A stretch of DNA of 58,131 nt from Pseudomonadales bacterium. GTDB lineage: Bacteria; Pseudomonadota; Gammaproteobacteria; Pseudomonadales; Pseudohongiellaceae. Below are positions 8,170-16,117 of this stretch, piece after piece. Position 1 is the first letter of the stretch; the number at the start of each line of letters is the position of its first letter. The notes below the pieces were generated by a model that saw nothing but the letters and a program-made list of their open reading frames with translations, did not search any database and was not told where the DNA came from. Both the position numbers and the translations under genes were made by a program. The DNA lies in assembly GCA_022821865.1 (NCBI GenBank), contig JAJECW010000140.1, positions 1 through 58,131 on the forward strand. The letters run 5' to 3'.

Positions 8170-8198
8170 TTGACTTTTTCGTGGCGCGGGTTCAGTAT
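8170..8198 (+). promoter_or_regulatory. Predicted promoter of the trp leader
   Basis: TTGACT (8170-8175) and CAGTAT (8193-8198) are separated by 17 bases. The -35 is strong and the -10 weak. The expected start is at or next to the leader-peptide ATG at 8206, so the leader mRNA would begin with the start codon. My recollection is that the rhizobial trpL-trpE(G) transcript does the same. Confidence 0.4.
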
Positions 8199-8205
8199 CG
8201 CGGGC

Positions 8206-8271
8206 ATGAACAGAGTGCGTTTCAGCTTCTGGTGGTTTGCCGACGCGGGCTGCCGGAAGAATCTTCAGTAA
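8206..8271 (+). CDS. trpL: trp operon leader peptide
   Basis: A 21-residue open frame with the segment FSFWWF: two consecutive Trp codons at 8230-8235 bracketed by Phe codons. It ends at a TAA, 96 bases before the anthranilate synthase gene. Adjacent Trp codons in a short leader directly upstream of a trp biosynthetic gene are the hallmark of transcription attenuation. Ribosome stalling at these codons under Trp starvation would free the downstream segment to form an antiterminator. Confidence 0.8.
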   Translation: MNRVRFSFWWFADAGCRKNLQ

Positions 8272-8318
8272 TTCTTCACCGGCCGCCCGGAGTTGTGGCG
8301 GTCGTTCTGTTTCCTTTC
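8226..8318 (+). promoter_or_regulatory. Tryptophan attenuator: competing hairpins and terminator
   Basis: Three pairings compete. Pause hairpin: CTTCTGG (8226-8232, holding the start of the Trp codons) pairs with CCGGAAG (8253-8259). Antiterminator: GGGCTGCCGG (8247-8256) pairs with CCGGCCGCCC (8279-8288) with one mismatch. Terminator: CGGCCGCC (8280-8287) pairs with GGCGGTCG (8297-8304) with one G-U pair, followed by TTCTGTTTCCTTTC. Stalling at 8230-8235 blocks the first and favours the second. All three pairings are read directly; the mechanism follows from known trp attenuators. Confidence 0.78.
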
Positions 8319-8367
8319 AGTAATCGTTCCAGCCACGGCTCCGGCGGGCCAAGCGGAGGAACCCGTG

Positions 8368-10602
8368 ATGGGAACGAGTGGAACTGTGCGATTGGAGCCC
8401 GGCCGACAATACCGCCACGAGACCGCCGGCGGCGTGCGCGTGCATCTGTCGGTGGAAAAGCTGGACTACGCCACGGCGATGGATGGCCTGGCCGAATCCC
8501 TCAATGCGTCTCCCGGCGTATTGCTGCGTTCGGGTTTTGAATATCCCGGGCGCTATACCCGCTGGGATATCGGCTTTGTCAATCCGCCTTTGCGCCTGGT
8601 GGGGCGCGGCCGCAAACTTGCCGTGGAGGCGCTCAACCGCCGGGGCGGGATTCTGCTCGCCGAAGTGGAGCGGGCCTTTGCCGGCGGCGACTTTCTTCAC
8701 CGGCTTGAGCGGCAACAGTCGGCGGTCCATCTGGAAATCCGCCCGCCGCAGGGCGGATTCAGCGAGGAAAACCGCAGCCGCCAGCACAGCGTATTTTCCG
8801 CCCTGCGGGCGCTGGCAGCCTGGTTTCGCTTCCCGGATGATCCCTTTCTCGGGCTGTACGGCGCTTTCGGTTACGACCTGACTTTCCAGTTCGAAGAGAT
8901 TGCACTGCAACAACAGCGCGGGCCGGATGATCGCGACCTCGTGCTGTATCTGCCGGACCGTATCCTGGTTTCGGACCATCGGCGGGAACAGGCGCTGGCG
9001 TACAACTACGACTTTATCTGCCGCGCCCGGGGCCGCGAGCAGCATGGGGAAACCACCGGCGGGCTCAAGCGCTCTGCCCGGACAGTTCCGTTTTCGCCAG
9101 CGATCTCGGTGCGGCGCGAATGTGATCACGAGCCCGGGGAATACGCCGCCGGCGTCGAGCGCGCCAAACAGTATTTCAGCCGCGGCGACCTGTTCGAAGT
9201 CGTTCCCGGCCAGACCTTTTTCGCGCCATGCAAGGACAGCCCGGCGCAGGTGTTCCAGCGTCTTGCCGAGTCGAACCCCGCGCCCTATGGCGCCCTGATG
9301 AATCTTGGCGAGCGGGAGTACCTCGTCGCCGCCTCTCCCGAGATGTTTGTCCGGGTGGAAGGCGACTGCATCGAAACCTGCCCGATATCCGGCACCATCG
9401 CCCGGGGCGTGGACGCACTCGCCGATGCCGCGCAGATTCGCCGCCTGCTCAATTCGAGCAAGGACGAATCCGAACTTTCCATGTGCACCGACGTGGACCG
9501 CAATGACAAGGCCCGGGTATGCGAGCCGGATTCGGTGGAAGTCGTTGGCAGGCGGCAGATCGAAATGTACTCCCGCCTGATTCATACCGTGGACCACGTC
9601 AAGGGCCGCCTGAAAAGCGGTTTTGACGCCCTCGACGGCTTCCTCTCCCATACCTGGGCGGTCACCGTTACCGGCGCGCCCAAGCTGGCGGCCATGCAAT
9701 ATCTGGAACAGCATGAGAAATCCGCCCGCCGCTGGTATGGCGGCGCCATCGGCCAGATCGGTTTTGACGGCAACCTCAATACCGGTCTGACCCTGCGCAC
9801 GATTCGCATCAAGGACGGCGTGGCCGAAGTGCGGGCAGGGGCCACCTTGCTGGCGGATTCCGACCCGGAATCCGAAGAGCAGGAGACCCGGCTCAAGGCC
9901 AGGGCGCTGATGCAGGCCATTGGCGTTTCCGTCAAGCCGATTTCCGCTGCGGCGCCATTCCGGGCGGCGCCGGAGTTCGGGCAACTGCGGGTACTCATGG
10001 TGGACCATGAAGACTCCTTCGTACACAGCCTCGGGGATTGTTTCCGGCGGCTTGGCGCGGAACTGATCACCTTGCGCGCCGGGGCGGCGCGGGAGTATCT
10101 GCGAGGAGAGCGGGTTGATCTGGTGGTATTGTCGCCCGGGCCGTCGACTCCGCGCCGCTTTGCCGTCGGCGAGACCATGGCCCGGACGCTGGAGCGGCGG
10201 ATTCCGGTCTTCGGCGTCTGCCTGGGCCTGCAGGGAATCGTCGAATACTTCGGCGGCGAACTCGGGCAATTGCAGACCCCCATGCATGGCAAGCCGTCGG
10301 TGATTGCGCATGAAGGCAGTGCATTGTTCGCCGGCCTTCCCCGGACTTTCCCGGTGGGCCGCTATCACTCCCTGCTTGCGGCGTCGGTGCCGGACTGCCT
10401 GCAAGTCACCGCCCGCAGCGAAGACGGCGTGGTGATGGCGGTGGAGCATCGGGAACTTCCGGTATGGGCGGTACAGTTCCACCCCGAGTCCATCATGAGT
10501 CTGGAAAACGGCCATGGGCCGCGGCTGATTCGCAATGTGACGCGTCTTGCCGCGAGCCGGCAGGGACAAGGAGATGCCGGGAAAATGCACTGCTGCGCCT
10601 GA
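8368..10602 (+). CDS. trpE(G): Fused anthranilate synthase, TrpE(G)
   Basis: A 744-residue protein joining both anthranilate synthase components, which make anthranilate from chorismate and glutamine in the cytosol. The N-terminal 510 or so residues are the chorismate-binding part (RSGFEYPGRYTRWD, AASPEMFVRVEGD, ETCPISGTIARG, HTWAVTVTGAPK, YGGAIGQIGFDGNLNTGLTLR). The C-terminal part is a class I glutamine amidotransferase with C618 in FGVCLGLQG and H705/E707 in HPES. The start at 8368 has GGAGGA seven bases upstream; the frame before it was rejected. Fusion in this order is known as TrpE(G) in rhizobia and Azospirillum. No other trp gene follows in the window. Confidence 0.95.
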   Translation: MGTSGTVRLEPGRQYRHETAGGVRVHLSVEKLDYATAMDGLAESLNASPGVLLRSGFEYPGRYTRWDIGFVNPPLRLVGRGRKLAVEALNRRGGILLAEVERAFAGGDFLHRLERQQSAVHLEIRPPQGGFSEENRSRQHSVFSALRALAAWFRFPDDPFLGLYGAFGYDLTFQFEEIALQQQRGPDDRDLVLYLPDRILVSDHRREQALAYNYDFICRARGREQHGETTGGLKRSARTVPFSPAISVRRECDHEPGEYAAGVERAKQYFSRGDLFEVVPGQTFFAPCKDSPAQVFQRLAESNPAPYGALMNLGEREYLVAASPEMFVRVEGDCIETCPISGTIARGVDALADAAQIRRLLNSSKDESELSMCTDVDRNDKARVCEPDSVEVVGRRQIEMYSRLIHTVDHVKGRLKSGFDALDGFLSHTWAVTVTGAPKLAAMQYLEQHEKSARRWYGGAIGQIGFDGNLNTGLTLRTIRIKDGVAEVRAGATLLADSDPESEEQETRLKARALMQAIGVSVKPISAAAPFRAAPEFGQLRVLMVDHEDSFVHSLGDCFRRLGAELITLRAGAAREYLRGERVDLVVLSPGPSTPRRFAVGETMARTLERRIPVFGVCLGLQGIVEYFGGELGQLQTPMHGKPSVIAHEGSALFAGLPRTFPVGRYHSLLAASVPDCLQVTARSEDGVVMAVEHRELPVWAVQFHPESIMSLENGHGPRLIRNVTRLAASRQGQGDAGKMHCCA

Positions 10603-10608
10603 GGGGAA

Positions 10609-10644
10609 TCGCGAGGAGCGAATTCCCGCGGCGCAGGCTCCTGG
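10609..10644. repeat. Partial terminal-inverted-repeat element (right end only)
   Basis: GAATTCCCGCGGCGCAGG followed by CTCCTGG matches the right end of the elements at 8005-8077 and 52826-52992. The left end is not recognisable, so this looks like a solo end or a decayed copy. Confidence 0.5.
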
Positions 10645-10656
10645 TGGCCCGCCAAT

Positions 10657-10690
10657 GAGATCCTGCGACTGCGCGCAGTCGCGGAATCTC
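10657..10690. repeat. Palindromic repeat, GAGATCCTGCGACT family
   Basis: GAGATCCTGCGACTGC faces a near-complementary copy with two mismatches around a two-base loop. Related palindromes lie at 17008-17052, 21675-21735 and 36126-36178. It sits between convergent trpE(G) and the S1/P1 nuclease gene and could stop transcription from either side. Confidence 0.65.
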
Positions 10691-10733
10691 CATCCGGCGC
10701 CCCGAATCCCGGACAGGGAAGTGAAATGGCAGT

Positions 10734-11726
10734 TTACAGGTTTCGATTGAACAGCAGAGCCATGCGAAGCGCCGCGAGGCCGAGGCGTTGCCGGGAAATC
10801 TCACGCATTTCTGCGAGATAGCCAGTTGACAGGGCTATCTCGCCAAAATCCCGGCCCTCGCGCTCGGCTGTGAGGATTTCCTCCCTGACCGCATCCGGGT
10901 ACACGACCGTGGTTACCAGTTCACGGCTTTCCTTCATCCACAGTGTCCAGTCCAGGGGTGCCGATTCAATTGCGGAGCGGTCGATGTCTTGCAGCCAGTC
11001 GAGTATGGCGCCGATGCCAGCGAGCACACCCTGCTCGCGCAGGGCGCGATCCCACACCGCATGCAGATTGCCCTCGCTGGTCTCGATGCCATTGCCGCCG
11101 GCGTCGCCGTCATCGAACAGGCGGGCGGAAAACAGGGAACCCGTGTGCAACGGCTGGTGGATATCGCCCGCCAGATGCAGCACCCAGCACAGGGCCACCG
11201 CACGGCTTGCCGGGTCCGTGGCGGAATCCGTCAGCAAGGCCATGTTGTAGTCGAGGCCAAGCACTACATTGTCCACCTCGGCCTCGCTCCGGACCGCAGC
11301 CGCCTCCAAGCCGGGGACATGGGGCATGGGGTCGATTCCCACATAGCTGTTGCCTTGCGCCATGGCCTGGCCCCGAACCCAGGCGCCGTCGATGTAGTGC
11401 CAGTTGCCGCGGTGGTAGCGCTCTCGCTCGCCCCGGGGCAGGCCCCGGGCGATGTCCGGCCAGAACGCCGCCTGGCTCAGCAGCCAGCTTTCGTACTCAA
11501 CATGGTTGGAAGCGTCGATGAAACCCGGCACATCGTCGAGAAAATCTTCCTGAAAGCGGGGATGGTCCGCCAGGATCGCCACCAGCCGCTCGCGAACGCC
11601 GGGCTCCAGAAACGCCACAGCCACCTGGGCGCTGACGCGGTGCCCCACCGAATCCCAGGCCATGGCGGGCGTGCCGAAAACCAGGGCGCAGAGGCCCAGA
11701 TGCCGAAAAACGATACGGATTTTCAT
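10734..11726 (-). CDS. S1/P1-type secreted nuclease
   Basis: A 330-residue protein with a signal peptide (MKIRIVFRHLGLCALVFG...AMA). Cleavage leaves an N-terminal tryptophan (AWDSVGHR), which in S1/P1 nucleases is the first zinc ligand. Further ligand motifs follow: NHVEYESW, WHYIDGAW, LHLAGDIHQPLH and GGNGI with HAVWD. The family hydrolyses single-stranded DNA and RNA, using three zinc ions, outside the cytoplasm. The ATG at 11726 was chosen because it begins the signal peptide; a GTG six codons upstream is possible. The gene is convergent with trpE(G). Confidence 0.9.
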   Translation of the reverse strand: MKIRIVFRHLGLCALVFGTPAMAWDSVGHRVSAQVAVAFLEPGVRERLVAILADHPRFQEDFLDDVPGFIDASNHVEYESWLLSQAAFWPDIARGLPRGERERYHRGNWHYIDGAWVRGQAMAQGNSYVGIDPMPHVPGLEAAAVRSEAEVDNVVLGLDYNMALLTDSATDPASRAVALCWVLHLAGDIHQPLHTGSLFSARLFDDGDAGGNGIETSEGNLHAVWDRALREQGVLAGIGAILDWLQDIDRSAIESAPLDWTLWMKESRELVTTVVYPDAVREEILTAEREGRDFGEIALSTGYLAEMREISRQRLGLAALRMALLFNRNL

Positions 11727-11830
11727 TCGCGCCCGCCCCAACACCGCTGCGCCCGGAAACGTTTGGAATTGTCAAACAATAATTGTAGTCTTGCCCATTC
11801 AATCCACAATAGCAAAGGAGTACCTGATCC

Positions 11831-13597
11831 ATGCAGGCATTCGCCCGATTCAGGCACGATTTGGCAAAACTCTTCCTTTTACCTCCGCTGGTGTTTGCGG
11901 GGCAGCACTTCACCGCCGCCTTCGCAGCCGAGAACGAGGATGTGGCCCGCTACGTGCGCTTCAGCGATGATTCAGGCACCCACAGCGGCATCCTCGACGG
12001 GGACACCATCCGCGTACTGGATGGCGACCCGCTCTTCGACGACGGCGTAAGCGAGACCGGGCAGACCGTCGCCAGGGGCGGCGTGGAGCTTGAGATCCCC
12101 ATGGACCCCGACCGGGTGCCCCGGGTTTTCGGCGTTGCCGGGAATTCGAACAATCCCAACGGCAATCCGGTGGAAGTGGAGCATCCGTCGTGGTTCGGCA
12201 AGGCCACCACCTCGCTGGCGCGCAACGGCGATCCGGTGGAAGTTCCCTTCGGCGCCACCAATTTCAACTTCGAAGGCGAACTCGGGCTGATTATTGGAAC
12301 CGGGGGCCGGCATATTCCCGAATCCGAAGCCATGGACCATCTCTTCGGCGTGGTGGTCGGCAACGACTGGAGCGAGAACGACTGGTGCGGCGAAGGCCGG
12401 GGAATCGAGGAGCCCAGTCACGTTTTCTGCAAGGCTGGCGATACTTTCGCCTCGCTGGGGGATTACCTGGTCACCGGGCTTGACCTGAGCGATCTGCAGC
12501 TTACCGTCCGGCTCGACGGCGTGGTCGCCGCCCAGGGCACCACCGCGGACTTCCGCAACAGCCCCGCCGCGCTCATCAGCAAGTTGAGCCACTACATCAC
12601 CCTCAAGCGCGGCGACCTCATCTTCACCGGCACGGTTGCGCCCCCGCAGCTTCCCGGCACGCGGCGCCAGCTCTGGCAGGACGATGTCGTCGAGGTCGAA
12701 ATCGAGGGCGTCGGCATGGTGAGCAATCAGCTCGTGCGCGTTACAAGGCAGACGGTTTCGGGCCCGGCGCTTCCCGAGCCCGATGGCGTGAGTGCTTATG
12801 TCCGTTTTCAGCACGAGGACGGCTGGTCTTTCGGCATGATGGATGGGGACCGGATCAGCGAGCTTGACGGCGATCCGATCGAAGGCGGAGCCGGCCCAAC
12901 GGGGCGCAGCTTCGACCTTGCGGATGTCGAGCTTGGCTTGCCGGTGGATCCGGAGCAGCCGGGCCGCAAGGTGCTATCAGCCGCCGCCAACTATCATCCC
13001 GTTGACGGCATGCCCAGCCAGGTGCCGCATCCACGCTATTTTTTCAAGGCCTCCACGGGACTTAGCCCCGACGGCGGCGAGGTACAGAAGCCACCCGAAA
13101 CCGAGATGATGATTCCCGAGGGTGAACTCGTGCTCGTCATTGGTCGCAGCGGCCGCCACATTCCCGAGAGCGAGGCGGAGGACTACATATTCGGCGTCGC
13201 CGCGGGCAACGACTGGTCGGAACTGTCGTGGATCGCTTCCGACCGGGGCGTGCGGCCGCTCAAGCTTGTGGGCAAGGCCACCGACACCTGGGCGGGCCTT
13301 GGCAATATGATCGTCAGAGGCCTGGATTACAGCGACCTCGAGATCAGCGTGCGGGTCAACGGCGACCTTCTCTCCGAGGGCCGCACGTCGACGATGATCA
13401 ATCGTCCGGCCCGGCTCGTGAGCTATCTCTCCCGCTACATGACGCTGAAGCCCGGCGACCTGATCTACACCGGCGCCATGCCAGTGGTCCCCGGAATGCG
13501 GCGCAACATGGAGGTGGGAGATGTCGTTGAAGTCGTGGTGGAAAACATCGGGACGATAGAGCAGGAAGTCGTCTCCATGCCCGCCTGGCCGTACTGA
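11831..13597 (+). CDS. Exported tandem-duplicated FAH-family protein
   Basis: A 588-residue protein made of two fumarylacetoacetate-hydrolase-fold units. Both carry the family motif: FNFEGELGLIIG plus GRHIPESEA in the first half, and MIPEGELVLVIG plus GRHIPESEA in the second, each followed by a VGNDWSE or AGNDWSE segment and by GDLIFTGT or GDLIYTGA. The N-terminus (LAKLFLLPPLVFAGQHFTAAFAAEN) looks like a signal peptide, unusual for this normally cytosolic family of C-C hydrolases and decarboxylases. The start has AAGGAG about ten bases upstream. The substrate is unknown; the Glu metal ligands are kept in both halves. Confidence 0.85.
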   Translation: MQAFARFRHDLAKLFLLPPLVFAGQHFTAAFAAENEDVARYVRFSDDSGTHSGILDGDTIRVLDGDPLFDDGVSETGQTVARGGVELEIPMDPDRVPRVFGVAGNSNNPNGNPVEVEHPSWFGKATTSLARNGDPVEVPFGATNFNFEGELGLIIGTGGRHIPESEAMDHLFGVVVGNDWSENDWCGEGRGIEEPSHVFCKAGDTFASLGDYLVTGLDLSDLQLTVRLDGVVAAQGTTADFRNSPAALISKLSHYITLKRGDLIFTGTVAPPQLPGTRRQLWQDDVVEVEIEGVGMVSNQLVRVTRQTVSGPALPEPDGVSAYVRFQHEDGWSFGMMDGDRISELDGDPIEGGAGPTGRSFDLADVELGLPVDPEQPGRKVLSAAANYHPVDGMPSQVPHPRYFFKASTGLSPDGGEVQKPPETEMMIPEGELVLVIGRSGRHIPESEAEDYIFGVAAGNDWSELSWIASDRGVRPLKLVGKATDTWAGLGNMIVRGLDYSDLEISVRVNGDLLSEGRTSTMINRPARLVSYLSRYMTLKPGDLIYTGAMPVVPGMRRNMEVGDVVEVVVENIGTIEQEVVSMPAWPY

Positions 13598-13610
13598 AGC
13601 CAGGTCTGGT

Positions 13611-13643
13611 GCTGGCGCGCGATCTGTCCAGTCGCGCGCCAGC
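13611..13643. terminator. Bidirectional hairpin between convergent genes
   Basis: GCTGGCGCGCGA pairs perfectly with 13632-13643 around a nine-base loop. It lies between the stop codons of the FAH-like gene (13597) and the TIM-barrel gene (13674). No T tract follows on either side, so any terminator role is inferred from position. Confidence 0.5.
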
Positions 13644-13673
13644 CGCGGCGCATTCGCGGTTTACAAGTGCAGT

Positions 13674-14591
13674 TCACAAAACCTCTGCCTCGCTCATTAC
13701 CGCTTCGGACTTCCGCCTGATTTCCGTTGCTACTTCAAACGGGTCCCCATTCACCAATTCCTGCCGGAACAGCTCCACCGAAAGGGCTCCGTTGAATTCC
13801 TTTTCGGCAAGTTTGCGAATGATGGCGTCCAGCGGAGCTATGCCGTCGCCGGGAATGACACGATAACTGTTGTCGGTCAGTTCCCTGGGCGCGTCGAGCA
13901 AATCCTGGAAGTGGCAATGGGCGAGCTCGCCCGGTTCGAGCAAATCCAGATCTTCCAGCTTGCCAAGCCCGGACCAGAAATGGAAAAAATCGATCATCGG
14001 CCTGATATTCGGATGATCCGCCGCGCGAATCACGCTTAGCGAGGAACTCAGGGTGGCGAGGTGCGTCGAGGTGCGAAGGAACTCGATCATGCAGGTGAGA
14101 TCGTACTCGCTTGCGATCACCGCCGCTTCACGAATGGCTTCGGGCGTTGCCGCGAAATCTTCGGCGGTGACCGGACGAAACGTAACGGACGGCGAATAGA
14201 TCTTGTCGAGGCCGAGTCTCGCGAATTGATCGCAGCGCATTCTCCACGACTCCAGCGACGTTTCTCTTTCGGGACCTGGAATCCACAGATCCGGCAAGGC
14301 CGTCGCGGCGCAGACCGGCATCATGCCAAGATCGTCGAGCAAGGCCCGGGCGCCGTTTAACGAGTCGTTTTCGAGAAAACCATCGAGCAATCCGTCGTTG
14401 AGTTCAACGTATTCGATGCCTGCCCGGGCCCAGCCTTCCAACGACCCGCGAAAACCGGCGGCGCTGGAAGTGTTTTGATGCATGGCAAGCAGCATTTTTC
14501 CCGCGGATGCCGTCTGGGCCAGGGATTGCCCGCTCGACAGCACCATGGGCGCGGCAAGGGAGGAGAGGAGGAACCCGCGTCGATTGAGCAT
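13674..14591 (-). CDS. Tat-exported sugar phosphate isomerase/epimerase-like TIM barrel
   Basis: A 305-residue protein starting MLNRRGFLLSSLAAP, a twin-arginine signal, so it is probably folded in the cytoplasm and exported. The body has the xylose-isomerase-like/AP-endonuclease-2 pattern: GIEYVELNDG, CMIEFLRTST, MIDFFHFWSG, LAHCHFQDLLD and GALSVELFRQEL, which supply the acidic and His metal ligands along the barrel. The ATG at 14591 was preferred to a longer frame because it begins the Tat signal and has AAGGTGA upstream. The substrate is unknown. Confidence 0.85.
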   Translation of the reverse strand: MLNRRGFLLSSLAAPMVLSSGQSLAQTASAGKMLLAMHQNTSSAAGFRGSLEGWARAGIEYVELNDGLLDGFLENDSLNGARALLDDLGMMPVCAATALPDLWIPGPERETSLESWRMRCDQFARLGLDKIYSPSVTFRPVTAEDFAATPEAIREAAVIASEYDLTCMIEFLRTSTHLATLSSSLSVIRAADHPNIRPMIDFFHFWSGLGKLEDLDLLEPGELAHCHFQDLLDAPRELTDNSYRVIPGDGIAPLDAIIRKLAEKEFNGALSVELFRQELVNGDPFEVATEIRRKSEAVMSEAEVL

Positions 14592-15095
14592 GGAAGTCAC
14601 CTTGTGTTGATGTGCTTTTCCGACCGACTGCCGGCCGGTCCCGGACTGCAGTGCCTTGATACACCGAATCCCGCCGCAACTCAATTTATTCGGGGAAATC
14701 GTCGAGCGGCAAGCTGGCCATCATGGTTCTGGCGTGGCGGTCGAAGATTTCCCCGTCGTGCACATCCGAATGGAACAGCACCGCCGCCTCGGGCGCCATG
14801 GAGAACATCATGGCGCCGCCGACGAAGACGCAATATCCAGTGCAGGAACTGCTCATCTTTGATCTTGTGGCCGGTGTTCACCAGGCGCCGTATTCTCGCC
14901 AACCGTGGCCGCAGTTCCCGCATCCAGTCCGTATGGGAGATCCATCCTGGGACATGGGTGTCCCGTGATTACCGTGATTATCCCTGAATCTGCTACTGCA
15001 GGGTTGGCGGCGAACAGGAGTACGGTAACGGTCAGGTTGCGGCGGAACCCGCAAACTCAATTGAGCTTCGACGGATTGCGGGCGACAATGCGGGT
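14592..15095. other. Gene-poor interval with a possible small ORF
   Basis: About 500 bases between the Tat-exported protein and the MntA/HepT pair. It holds a possible 56-codon minus-strand frame (14686-14856) and a short GGACATGGGTGTCCC palindrome near 14954-14968 resembling sequence near 4825 and 5680. The stretch also contains a weak promoter next to the mntA start (TTGAGC at 15061, GACAAT at 15084). Nothing else is recognised. Confidence 0.5.
14686..14856 (-). CDS. Small hypothetical protein or C-terminal gene relic
   Basis: A 56-residue frame from an ATG at 14854-14856, with segments GYCVFVGGAMMFSMAPEAAV and HDGEIFDRHARTMM, ending LPLDDFPE. The composition is protein-like. A neighbouring frame just upstream (RLVNTGHKIKDEQFLHW) also reads like protein and would join it after a one-base shift, so this may be the tail of a decayed longer gene. 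No family is recognised. Confidence 0.3.
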   Translation of the reverse strand: MSSSCTGYCVFVGGAMMFSMAPEAAVLFHSDVHDGEIFDRHARTMMASLPLDDFPE

Positions 15096-15482
15096 ATGGA
15101 TACGATGGATGAACAACTGGTCGGAATTCTTCGTCGCCAACCGGGCATTCGCCTGGCCATCCTGTTTGGCTCCCGGGCAACCGGCGATGCCGGGCCGGAC
15201 AGCGATATTGACCTCGGGCTGCTGATGGACAAGCCGCTGTCGAGCGAACGTACGCTGAAGCTTGCGGGGGAGATCGGCCAGCATAGCGGTTGCCCGGTGG
15301 ACATCGTCGACCTGTATGAAGGTCCGCAGCCCATACTCGGACAGGTGCTAAGAGGCAGGAAATTGCTCGGAGACAATCGATCCTATGCGGAACTGCTGAA
15401 AAGACACCTGTTCGACAGCGCGGATTTTCTTCCCTTGCGACGGCGGATTCTCGAGGAAAGGCAAGCCAGATGGACACGATGA
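15096..15482 (+). CDS. mntA: MntA-like nucleotidyltransferase antitoxin
   Basis: A 128-residue protein with the minimal nucleotidyltransferase motif GSRATGDAGPDSDIDL (residues 25-40), whose two aspartates bind metal and ATP. In MntA/HepT systems this protein neutralises the HEPN partner by transferring AMP to its active-site tyrosine. It overlaps the HEPN gene by 13 bases, which supports the pair. ATGs at 15096 and 15105 are possible starts; a predicted -10 box ends only six bases before the first, so the transcript may be leaderless. Confidence 0.9.
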   Translation: MDTMDEQLVGILRRQPGIRLAILFGSRATGDAGPDSDIDLGLLMDKPLSSERTLKLAGEIGQHSGCPVDIVDLYEGPQPILGQVLRGRKLLGDNRSYAELLKRHLFDSADFLPLRRRILEERQARWTR

Positions 15483-15898
15483 TCATTCGGGAGAAGCTCG
15501 AATCACTGCGGCGCTGCGTGGGCCGGGTCGAGAGCAGAAAACCGGAATCGCTGGAAGAGTTGACCAAAACCCCGGACATCCAGGACATTGTGGTACTGAA
15601 TCTGACCCGGGCGATACAGCTCAGCGTCGATATCGGCAGCCACATTATCAGCGATACCGACACCGGCGCTCCCGCGACCATGGGACAAGTGTTCATTGAG
15701 CTTGAAAAACTGGGGGCGATTTCATCGGGGACTTGTAAGGCAATGACCAGGTCCGTCGGATTCAGAAATATCGCTGTTCACGAATACACGAACATTCGCT
15801 GGGAAATCGTTCTGTCAATCTGCGAAAAATCTCTCGACGACTTTCGCCAATTCGCAAGCGAAATCAACCAGTTCTTGCAGTCTGGGAAAATGGAGTAA
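15470..15898 (+). CDS. hepT: HepT-like HEPN RNase toxin
   Basis: A 142-residue, mostly alpha-helical protein with the HEPN catalytic motif R99-N-I-A-V-H104-E-Y106 (R-x4-H-x-Y). HEPN toxins cleave RNA. The tyrosine two residues after the histidine is the residue AMPylated by MntA in studied pairs and is kept here. The gene is complete and overlaps the MntA-like gene, so the pair looks functional. Confidence 0.9.
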   Translation: MDTMIIREKLESLRRCVGRVESRKPESLEELTKTPDIQDIVVLNLTRAIQLSVDIGSHIISDTDTGAPATMGQVFIELEKLGAISSGTCKAMTRSVGFRNIAVHEYTNIRWEIVLSICEKSLDDFRQFASEINQFLQSGKME

Positions 15899-15965
15899 TT
15901 CCGGGAACGTCGCTGAAACGGAGGTATGCCAGTCTGTTTGCTTTAGGGAAGGATTCTGGCTCCAG

Positions 15966-16117
15966 GTATTCTCTGAAAAATTCCCTCCCTGGAATTTTTC
16001 ATTGTCGCAAAACAAAAGCGTGGTTTTGTTTTGCTCCCGAATTCAATGGCTTACGCCATCGAATTCGGCGACACATCCCTGTGCCGCAGGGAAGCTCTGA
16101 CTTAATCAGAGCTTCCC
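15966..16117 (-). repeat. Multi-hairpin intergenic repeat, copy 2 (full length)
   Basis: This is a nearly exact copy of 1-152 with the same five hairpins. The loop of hairpin A reads CTCCCT, and hairpin D has one changed position. Hairpin E has arms at 16089-16100 and 16106-16117. The last base of E is part of the livF stop codon (16117-16119), so the element touches the coding sequence with no gap. Orientation relative to the upstream gene is the same as in copies 1 and 3. Confidence 0.85.

Noticed and set aside
8317..10590. 757-codon open frame on the minus strand
   Set aside because: Antisense shadow of trpE(G).
8365..10602. trpE(G) as a phenazine-type PhzE or as PabB
   Set aside because: The TrpE(G)-like N-terminus (EYPGRYTRWD) and the tryptophan attenuator upstream fit tryptophan synthesis better. 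No phz genes are present.
10603..10733. Possible small gene after trpE(G)
   Set aside because: The short frames here read through repeat-end and palindromic sequence that recurs elsewhere in intergenic DNA.
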